From contig JAOUHH010000092.1 in assembly GCA_029865195.1 (NCBI GenBank), forward strand, positions 1 through 9,493: DNA of 9,493 nt, given 5' to 3'. The notes under the pieces were generated by a model. The model ran no database searches. It was not told the DNA's origin and saw only the letters and a list, made by a program, of their open reading frames with translations. A program made the translations under genes and the position numbers. This document shows positions 1 to 5,851 of this stretch, piece after piece. Source of the stretch: Desulfobulbaceae bacterium (GTDB lineage: Bacteria; Desulfobacterota; Desulfobulbia; Desulfobulbales; UBA5123). Position 1 is the stretch's first letter. Each line of letters begins with the position of its first letter.

Positions 1-2
1 GC

Positions 3-341
3 GAGGTCGAGATGCTGCAGCCGGTGATGGGTCGTTCGGCCTTCGGCTTTGACGAGGTGGTGTTGGCATTGTCCATCGCCAAGCGGAAGATGTCGGTCAC
101 GCGTTTTGACCTGGCAGGCCGGGAAGGGCGGGGCCGGATTACCGGTTTTGCCACCCTCCATGATCGGTTGTTGCTCAGCCGGTTGTCCCTGCAGGGCGGC
201 ATGGAGCCTGATCAGAATGCCTTTCACGGCACCCCCGAGGGCGAGGAGGCCCTGGCGGTGCTGCGGCCGTTTATCCGGAACGGCAAGTTTCGCATCGGTG
301 TCGACGGCACCATTGCCCAACCGAAGATTCGTTTGCTTTGA
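3..341 (+). CDS. gspN: Type II secretion system protein GspN, C-terminal part (5' end outside window)
   Basis: The reading frame is open from the first bases of the window, so this is the C-terminal ~112 residues of a longer protein. GspN is an accessory inner-membrane T2SS protein with a beta-rich, AsmA-like periplasmic domain. The visible part fits that end: amphipathic beta-type strands, Gly-centred turns (GRGRITGFATLHDRLL), a stretch resembling LSLQGGMEPD, and a closing segment FRIGVDGTIAQPKIRLL that resembles the 'G-x-hydrophobic-x-x-P-x-x-x-L' ending of the delta-proteobacterial/leptospiral GspN type. No membrane segment lies in this part. The call rests partly on position, because gspC follows 78 nt downstream on the same strand, the usual place for gspN in these clusters. 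An internal ATG at position 12 is unlikely to be the real start, because the frame continues upstream. An AsmA-family or GspL/M-like protein is a less likely alternative. Confidence 0.72.
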   Translation, partial: EVEMLQPVMGRSAFGFDEVVLALSIAKRKMSVTRFDLAGREGRGRITGFATLHDRLLLSRLSLQGGMEPDQNAFHGTPEGEEALAVLRPFIRNGKFRIGVDGTIAQPKIRLL

Positions 342-419
342 TGGATGCTTTTCCCTTGTTTTGCCTGTGGGCGCACCGTGGTAGCTCTCTTGCGGTTCCA
401 TCTTGATTGGTTTTAACTA

Positions 420-1340
420 ATGAGCGGCATGGCAAAAATCTACAGAACGGGCTTCCTGCTGATCGCCTCGGCGGTGATCGTTTTTGCCGGGGTTGACGTC
501 TTCTACAAGGTGCTCCGGCTCCGGTGGGCAGAAACCGTGGTGGTGCCGGCGGCCGGGGGGGGCGCCGCGCGTCCGATGCAGCCGCAACGGCGGCAGACGG
601 GCGCTAACCCGGCCGGTGATCAGGTTATCCTGGCGAGGAACCTTTTCGGGTCCGTCGAGGCGGCGCCCGAGGGGACTACGGAACTTGCCGATGTCGGAGA
701 ACTGCAGGAAACGACCCTCGACCTGATCCTGCTGGGGACCATTGACAGCGACGGCAGTGCCAAGTGCGCCATCATCGTCGATGGCAAAACGCGGGACCAG
801 GATATCTATCGGGAAGGCGACAGCGTGCAGCAGGCCCTAGTGAAAAAGATCTTGCGCGGGAGGGTCGTACTCAATCTGCGCGGCCGGGATGAGGTGCTGA
901 GCATGGATGACGACAATGCCCCGCCGCCGGTGGAGCCAGCCGCAGCCAAAATCGGCCGGACCGATTTCACGGTAAGGCCTGTTCCCACCAGGCCGGTGCC
1001 CGACGCGCCTGTGCAGGTAACATCAATCGTCCTGGCGCGGAGCGATGTCGAGCGGGTGATGAGTGATTTCAAGAATCTGCAGGGCGAGGTCTTGACGCGG
1101 CCGCACTTCAGCGGCGGCAAGGTTGACGGCCTGATGTTGATGGAGATCAAGGAGGGGTCGTTCTTGCGGGAGCTCGGTCTGCTCAAGAACGATATCGTGG
1201 AGAGTGTCAACGGCAAACCCGTTACCTCCCTCGATGAGACGGCCGCGCTGTATTCTTCGCTGATGGCCGGGGAGCCGGTGGCCATGCAGTTCAAGCGGGG
1301 CGGCACGCGGCAAACGATAAACTATACGTTGAAAGAATAA
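420..1340 (+). CDS. gspC: Type II secretion system inner-membrane protein GspC
   Basis: GspC links the inner-membrane platform to the secretin GspD and helps recruit substrates. The 306 residues show the full family layout. There is a short cytoplasmic N-terminus and one membrane segment at about residues 11-29 (GFLLIASAVIVFAGVDVFY). A Pro/Gln/Arg-rich linker follows, then the HR domain at about 69-165, beginning VILARNLFGS, with the core LILLGTI and YREGDSV. A second Pro-rich linker (about 168-200) leads to a C-terminal PDZ domain at about 205-306, including GLLKNDIVESVNGKPV. The HR domain is the part that contacts the N0 domain of GspD, encoded next. The start is uncertain: ATG 420 lacks a clear Shine-Dalgarno sequence, and ATG 429 (MAKIYRTGF) is an equally plausible start that would remove three residues. 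Length is close to the usual ~270-310 for the family. It probably shares a transcript with gspN and gspD. Confidence 0.94.
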   Translation: MSGMAKIYRTGFLLIASAVIVFAGVDVFYKVLRLRWAETVVVPAAGGGAARPMQPQRRQTGANPAGDQVILARNLFGSVEAAPEGTTELADVGELQETTLDLILLGTIDSDGSAKCAIIVDGKTRDQDIYREGDSVQQALVKKILRGRVVLNLRGRDEVLSMDDDNAPPPVEPAAAKIGRTDFTVRPVPTRPVPDAPVQVTSIVLARSDVERVMSDFKNLQGEVLTRPHFSGGKVDGLMLMEIKEGSFLRELGLLKNDIVESVNGKPVTSLDETAALYSSLMAGEPVAMQFKRGGTRQTINYTLKE

Positions 1341-1425
1341 CAGGGTTGCGGATGAGGGAACGCCGACGGCGCCACGCGTGTATCGCGGCGCGGCACGGTC
1401 TGTTCTTCCGGATATCGCCAACGGG

Positions 1426-1430
1426 AAGGA
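1426..1430 (+). promoter_or_regulatory. Ribosome binding site that fixes the gspD start
   Basis: AAGGA, within GGGAAGGA, lies 7 nt before ATG 1438. It decides the start against the in-frame ATG at 1378, which has no such site and would put 20 polar residues in front of a normal Sec signal peptide. Confidence 0.8.
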
Positions 1431-1437
1431 AACCAGT

Positions 1438-3771
1438 ATGAAATTGGGCAAAGAGCTTCATGGCAGAATCGTCTCTGTCTGTGCCGTCATCATCTTGTCG
1501 GTCTGCTGTTTCACCTCGGCGTCTTCGCTGCTGGCGGCCCCCCCCGAGCCGCCAGAGCCGGGCAAGCCGGTGGCCGCCAGTGCCGGGGGGCGATATGTCA
1601 CCATTGATTTCGACAATGTCGATATCAGGCTGTTTATCAAGTATATCAGTGAGTTGACCGGGAAGAACTTTGTCGTCGACAGCGCCGTGAAGGGCATGGT
1701 GACCATTGTTTCGCCGACCAAGATCTCCGTCGAGGAGGCGTACAAGGTTTTCGAATCCGTGCTGGAGGTGCATGGCTACGCCACCGTGGTCGCCGGCAGC
1801 ATCATCAAGATCGTGCCGGCCGTCGATGCCCGCTCAAAGAATGTCGAGACCCTGCTCAAGGATGACACCGCCAACGTCTCGGAAGACAAGGTGGTCACCC
1901 AGTTGATCCCGTTGAAGCACGCCGACCCGGAAGAGGTGAAGAAGCTGTTCACGCCGCTGGTGTCGAAGAACAGCGTGCTGGCCTCCTATCCGCCCACCGG
2001 GATGTTGATCATCACCGACATGCTCTCCAACATCAAAAGGCTGCTTGAGATCACCAAGGAGATCGATGTCCTGGTGATCGACGAGGAGATCAGCTTTATC
2101 GCGCTGCAGCATGCCTCGGCGACGACGGTCGCCGCCGCCATGGCGCAGATCTTTCAGTCCACGGCGCGCGGCGCCGACAAGGTGGCGGCCGTCGCCGCGT
2201 CGGCCATCAAGGTTGTCCCCGACGAGCGGACCAACGCCCTGATCGTTCTTGCCACCCCCGGTGATGCCGAACGGGTCAGGATGGTTGCCGAAAAGCTGGA
2301 CCGTGAATTGCCGCGCGGCGAGGGGGATATTCATGTCTATTACCTGCAGAACGCCAACGCCGAGGATATGGCCAAGGTGTTGAGCACCCTGCCCGGCAAC
2401 CAGAAGGCCGTCGCACCCGGGGTCAAGGGGGAGGCACCGGCCGTTTCCGCCGACGTGCAGATCGTTGCCGACAAATCCACGAATTCATTGGTTATTACCT
2501 CCAAGCGGGCCGATTATTTGATCCTGGAGGATGTGATCAAGAAACTCGATGTGCCGCGCAAGATGGTGTACATCGAGGCCTTGGTCATGGAGGTGAATGT
2601 GGACAAGGACTTCAAGCTCGGTGCACAGTGGCGGGGCGGCGGCATCAACCACGACGATGTCATTGTCGGCGGCTTCAGTGGCGGCACCGGCGAGAAGGCC
2701 TTCAGCGGCCTGAGCGGATCGTTGCCGGACGGGATCTCGGTGGGGGTGCTCGGCAAGGGGATCACGGTGGACGGGATCGCGTTTGCATCACTGGGGGCGA
2801 TGCTCGACGCCTATAAAAACGATACCGGCGTCAACATCATCTCCACCCCGCAGGTGCTCACCACCGACAACGAGGAGGCGGAGATCAAGGTGGGCGAAAA
2901 CGTCCCCTATCTGACCCGGCAAGACACCTCCGCCACCGCGGACCGGGATTACAGCACCTACGAATACAAGGATGTCGGGGTTACCCTGAAGATTACCCCG
3001 CAGATCAACCAGGAGGGGGTGGTCCGGCTGAATCTGTTCCAGGAGGTGGTCAAGGTGAAGGGGGGGTTGGCGAGCCTGCAGCCCACCACCTACAAGCGCT
3101 CCGCCAAGACCACGGTGCTGGTGGAGGATCAGAGCACCGTGGTCATCGGCGGCCTGATCGGCGAGGATGTCACCGAGGGTACCTTCAAGGTACCCCTGCT
3201 CGGCGATATCCCGGTGTTGGGCTGGCTGTTCAAGTCGCAGACCGAGACCCGCAAGAAGACCAATCTCTTTATCTTCATCACCCCCCGGATCATTCGCAAT
3301 CCTGCCGAGGCGGCAAACGTCTACCGGGAGAAGAAGAGGGGGATGGCGGACGTCAAGGAGGGGGTCTCCGATCTTCTTTCCCGGCAGGATACGGCCGCTG
3401 CCGAACGGCTTGCCGATGTCGGTTACCGGTATCTGACCGACGGCGATCACGGCCGGGCCGGGCGCTTTTTTGAGGAGGCCCTGGCCCTCAACCCCGAGCA
3501 GCCGTACGCCCTCCTCAACATGGGGGTGGTGTGCGAGGCGCAGGGGCGGCCGCAGGAGGCGGTCGGGTATTATGCGCGGGTGATCTCCCTGGCCCCTAGC
3601 GAAAGGGCGCTTGAGTCCACGGATGCCACGAAACAGGGGGCAACGCTCACCGATGTCGCCCGGCAGAATCTGGCGCGCCTGATGGCCGCCTTCCCCGGTT
3701 TGCAGGAAAGCATGAAGAAGCCGCCCGGGATGGGTGGCGAGACCAAGCCGCCGGAAGCGGTGAATGAATAG
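1438..3771 (+). CDS. gspD: Type II secretion system secretin GspD with C-terminal TPR extension
   Basis: This is the outer-membrane channel of the T2SS. Using ATG 1438 it has 777 residues, longer than the ~650-700 typical of GspD. A Sec signal peptide covers about 1-33 (basic KLGKELHGR, then a hydrophobic core), followed by a Pro-rich linker. The N0 domain starts near 53 (YVTIDFDNVDIRLFIKYIS), N1 near 152, N2 near 216 and N3 near 297. The secretin core runs from about 375 (KMVYIEALVMEV) to about 622. It holds the family signature VPLLGDIPVLGWLF (585-598) and ends in TNLFIFITPRII. Beyond the core, residues ~656-722 form two TPR-like helical repeats (for example FFEEALALNPEQPYALLNMG), then about 55 residues ending in a Lys/Pro-rich tail. 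The classical pilotin-binding S-domain is not apparent. The Cys residues in the signal peptide do not make a lipobox, so this is not a lipoprotein. It lies 97 nt after gspC and 59 nt before gspE. Confidence 0.97.
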   Translation: MKLGKELHGRIVSVCAVIILSVCCFTSASSLLAAPPEPPEPGKPVAASAGGRYVTIDFDNVDIRLFIKYISELTGKNFVVDSAVKGMVTIVSPTKISVEEAYKVFESVLEVHGYATVVAGSIIKIVPAVDARSKNVETLLKDDTANVSEDKVVTQLIPLKHADPEEVKKLFTPLVSKNSVLASYPPTGMLIITDMLSNIKRLLEITKEIDVLVIDEEISFIALQHASATTVAAAMAQIFQSTARGADKVAAVAASAIKVVPDERTNALIVLATPGDAERVRMVAEKLDRELPRGEGDIHVYYLQNANAEDMAKVLSTLPGNQKAVAPGVKGEAPAVSADVQIVADKSTNSLVITSKRADYLILEDVIKKLDVPRKMVYIEALVMEVNVDKDFKLGAQWRGGGINHDDVIVGGFSGGTGEKAFSGLSGSLPDGISVGVLGKGITVDGIAFASLGAMLDAYKNDTGVNIISTPQVLTTDNEEAEIKVGENVPYLTRQDTSATADRDYSTYEYKDVGVTLKITPQINQEGVVRLNLFQEVVKVKGGLASLQPTTYKRSAKTTVLVEDQSTVVIGGLIGEDVTEGTFKVPLLGDIPVLGWLFKSQTETRKKTNLFIFITPRIIRNPAEAANVYREKKRGMADVKEGVSDLLSRQDTAAAERLADVGYRYLTDGDHGRAGRFFEEALALNPEQPYALLNMGVVCEAQGRPQEAVGYYARVISLAPSERALESTDATKQGATLTDVARQNLARLMAAFPGLQESMKKPPGMGGETKPPEAVNE
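3403..3600 (+). other. Region encoding two TPR repeats at the C-terminus of GspD
   Basis: Residues ~656-722 of GspD read as two consecutive ~34-residue helix-turn-helix units. The first contains ADVGYRYLTDGDHGRAGRFF and ends EEALALNPEQP. The second is YALLNMGVVCEAQGRPQEAV and ends YARVISLAP. Both show the TPR pattern: G/A at position 8, a G-x-x-x-x-A turn and P near position 32. The unit follows the secretin core in the same uninterrupted frame, so it is a domain of GspD and not a separate gene. Confidence 0.85.
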
Positions 3772-3830
3772 GCGGTTGACTACCCGCCACGGTTGGTTGC
3801 GTCCGGTTTCTGTCGGGCGGCGGGCGAGAG

Positions 3831-5540
3831 ATGCGGGATGAGAGGGCGGCTGGCTTGAAGAGCAAGCGATTGATCGGTGAAATATTGGTGGAAACCGCCG
3901 GGCTTACGCCCGAGATGCTGGCGTACGCCCTTGGCGTCCAGCGCGAGAAGGGCGGGCGGCTCGGAGAGATTCTCGTCCAGAAGCAGGCGATTTCCGAGTC
4001 GGCGCTGCTCGCTGCCCTGGCCGTGCAATTCGATTGCCTGTTCCTGGAAAAACTCCCCGCGACGGTTTCCTCGGCGTTTGTCGCCAGAACGCCGTTGTCC
4101 TTCCTGAAGAAATACAAGATGCTGCCGCTTGAGGAGGAGAAGGCGGTGGTGGTCAGCGATCCGACCCTGTTTCAGCCGGTGGACGATCTCTGCCGCCTGT
4201 TGGGCTGGCGGTCGGCGGCCATGCGGCTGGCGCCGGCGGAGGCGATCCTCGCGACCCTGAGCGCCCTCTATGACGTGCATCAGGGCTCGGCCGAGCAGGT
4301 CATCCAGGACATGCGTGACGAGGATACCCAGCAGATCATCTCCGAGATCGAGGGCACCGGCGACCTGCTCGACGACACCAGTGACGCCCCGATCGTCAAG
4401 TTTGTCAATCTCATGCTTTCGCAGGCGGTGCGCGCCGGCGCAAGCGACATCCATGTGGAGCCGTATCAGGAAAGCTTCAAAATCCGTTACCGGGTGGACG
4501 GCATCCTCTACGATATGTTTTCGCCGCCCCGGCATATCCAGTCGGCCCTGGTGTCGCGGATCAAGATCATGGCCAAGCTCAATATCGCCGAAAAGCGGCT
4601 TCCCCAGGACGGCCGCATCGAGATCCGTATCGGCGACAAGAACGTTGATCTGCGCGTTTCCACCATCCCCACCGCCCATGGCGAGCGGGTGGTACTCCGG
4701 TTGCTCGACAAGTCCAACGTTGTCTTGCGCCTTACCTCGCTGGGGATGAGCGAGGCGGTGCTTGCCAGCTTCAACAGGCTGATCAAGTTGCCCCACGGGA
4801 TTATCCTGGTGACCGGCCCCACCGGCAGCGGCAAGACCACCACCCTCTACGCCGGCCTCTCCGCCATCAACAGCGCCGCCATCAATATCCTCACCATCGA
4901 GGACCCCGTCGAGTACCGGCTGGAGGGGATCGGGCAGATGCAGGTCAACAGCAAGATCGATCTGACCTTTGCCCGTGGGCTCCGCTCCCTGGTCAGGCAG
5001 GACCCGGATGTTATCCTGGTCGGCGAGATCCGTGATCTTGAAACGGCGCAAATCGCCATCCAGTCTGCCCTCACCGGCCACCTGGTCTTTTCAACCCTCC
5101 ATACCAACGACTCGGCCAGCGCGGTCACCCGCTTGGTTGATATGGGGATCGAGTCGTTTCTGGTCACCTCGTCGGTGGTGGCCATTCTCGCCCAACGCTT
5201 GGTGCGCGTCCTCTGTACGCACTGCAAGGAGGAGTATCAGCCATCGGTTGCGGCGTTGGCCGGCGTCGGCATTACCACGGAGATGGCCGCCGGCCATGTT
5301 TTCTACCGGGAAAAGGGCTGCCCGGCGTGCCTCAACACCGGGTACCGGGGTCGGATCGGGATCTATGAGTTGATGATGATGAGTGAATCGGTCAAGAGCA
5401 GCATCATCAAAAGTTTCGATGCGAATATCATTCAGCGGGTCGCCATGGAGCAGGGAATGGTCACCTTGCGGCAGGATGGGGTGCGCAAAGTCTGCGAGGG
5501 CATCACCTCCATTGAAGAGGTTTTGCGGGTGACGCAGTAA
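3831..5540 (+). CDS. gspE: Type II secretion system ATPase GspE
   Basis: GspE is the cytoplasmic hexameric ATPase that drives pseudopilus assembly. At 569 residues it has all hallmarks. The N-terminal GspE/MshEN-type domain carries a duplicated GEILV motif (residues 16-20 and 45-49). An Asp-box region follows at about 206 (SDIHVEPY). Walker A is GPTGSGKT (329-336), the Walker B region is DVILVGEIRD (Asp 393, Glu 399), and the His box includes STLHTNDSASA. The C4 zinc motif of true GspE proteins is intact: Cys 462 and 465 (CTHC) and Cys 497 and 500 (CPAC). This favours GspE over the twitching ATPase PilT. The pilus ATPase PilB is excluded mainly by the gspC-gspD neighbours. The start is ATG 3831 after GGCGGGCGAGAG. 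TTG 3855, with AGAGGG 8 nt upstream, is a possible shorter start. It lies 59 nt after gspD, probably in the same operon, and no gspF follows. Confidence 0.97.
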   Translation: MRDERAAGLKSKRLIGEILVETAGLTPEMLAYALGVQREKGGRLGEILVQKQAISESALLAALAVQFDCLFLEKLPATVSSAFVARTPLSFLKKYKMLPLEEEKAVVVSDPTLFQPVDDLCRLLGWRSAAMRLAPAEAILATLSALYDVHQGSAEQVIQDMRDEDTQQIISEIEGTGDLLDDTSDAPIVKFVNLMLSQAVRAGASDIHVEPYQESFKIRYRVDGILYDMFSPPRHIQSALVSRIKIMAKLNIAEKRLPQDGRIEIRIGDKNVDLRVSTIPTAHGERVVLRLLDKSNVVLRLTSLGMSEAVLASFNRLIKLPHGIILVTGPTGSGKTTTLYAGLSAINSAAINILTIEDPVEYRLEGIGQMQVNSKIDLTFARGLRSLVRQDPDVILVGEIRDLETAQIAIQSALTGHLVFSTLHTNDSASAVTRLVDMGIESFLVTSSVVAILAQRLVRVLCTHCKEEYQPSVAALAGVGITTEMAAGHVFYREKGCPACLNTGYRGRIGIYELMMMSESVKSSIIKSFDANIIQRVAMEQGMVTLRQDGVRKVCEGITSIEEVLRVTQ

Positions 5541-5615
5541 AAACGGCTGGGCGCTGCGCCCCGAATAGGAGCCTCGTTGCTTGGGGCGGTGGGCGCGGGC
5601 GGCTGTCGATGCCGA

Positions 5616-5675
5616 TAAAAAGAATGGATTTTATGCCTGGAAATAGGATATATTTTTATATAGGGATAATGTTGA
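5616..5675 (+). promoter_or_regulatory. AT-rich block, possible promoter region for the large surface-protein gene
   Basis: This is the only strongly AT-rich stretch in the window. It contains -10-like hexamers TATATT (5649-5654) and GATAAT (5664-5669). Neither has a good TTGACA-like -35 at 16-18 nt, so no specific promoter is claimed. The block also contains the AT-only inverted repeat TATAT-TTTT-ATATA (5649-5662). Its position about 180-200 nt before the start at 5852 fits a long 5' leader. Confidence 0.3.
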
Positions 5676-5738
5676 ATCACGTTGCGTACGGTGCTTGTTG
5701 GGCCCATGCTTTTTCGTCAACCCATGCATTTGGGGAGA

Positions 5739-5751
5739 GTAATGACGTTAC
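5739..5751. repeat. Near-palindromic 13-mer, possible operator
   Basis: GTAATGACGTTAC reads nearly the same on both strands: arms GTAA/TTAC, an inner G-C pair, and one T-G mismatch. It lies about 100 nt upstream of the large gene. Such symmetry can mark a dimeric regulator site, but a 13-mer this simple can also occur by chance, and no regulator gene is in the window. Confidence 0.25.
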
Positions 5752-5851
5752 GGGAAAGACATGGTTGTTGTGAGCCGGAAATCGATCATGCGGTTTTTGC
5801 CATCAGCCCATGTCGTCAGGACGGATAGGGGCTGGGGAGCATGTCGGGAAT

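Larger units (their letters stand above)
5541..5851. other. 311-nt non-coding region between gspE and the large surface-protein gene
   Basis: No convincing gene lies here on either strand. Directly after gspE is a small GC hairpin (5549-5561, GGGCG-CTG-CGCCC) without a T-tract. The middle (about 5616-5675) is markedly AT-rich compared with everything around it. It is followed by a 7-nt direct repeat CCCATGC (5703-5709 and 5721-5727) and a near-palindrome at 5739-5751. In-frame open reading continues upstream of the large gene to ATG 5810, but those residues have no signal-peptide character. The region most likely holds the promoter and leader of the downstream gene, which would then be regulated apart from the gsp genes. 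Confidence 0.6.

Noticed and set aside
1378..1437. Upstream in-frame ATG for gspD
   Set aside because: It has no ribosome binding site and would bury the signal peptide behind 20 residues. ATG 1438 has AAGGA at ideal spacing.
1480..1540. Lipobox in the GspD signal peptide (LSVCC)
   Set aside because: The residue before the first Cys is Val, not Gly, Ala or Ser, and the Cys pair lies inside the hydrophobic core, so a signal peptidase II site is unlikely.
3780..5081. 433-codon open frame on the minus strand over gspE
   Set aside because: It overlaps the unmistakable GspE coding sequence with all ATPase motifs. The antisense product is low-complexity and Gly/Asp/Leu/Arg-rich.
5549..5561. Possible intrinsic terminator after gspE
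   Set aside because: The GGGCG-CTG-CGCCC stem is only 5 bp and is followed by CGAATAGG, with no T-tract.
5690..5703. Possible sigma-54 promoter (GG-N10-GC)
   Set aside because: The GG/GC spacing is correct, but the flanking bases (CGGTGC and TTGGGC) do not match TGGCAC and TTGC well enough, and no activator gene or site is visible.
5660..5800. Cyclic-di-GMP (GEMM) riboswitch in the leader
   Set aside because: I looked for the GEMM core because such leaders occur in this phylum. The CGCA-type and GCAAA-type conserved stretches are not present in the right arrangement.
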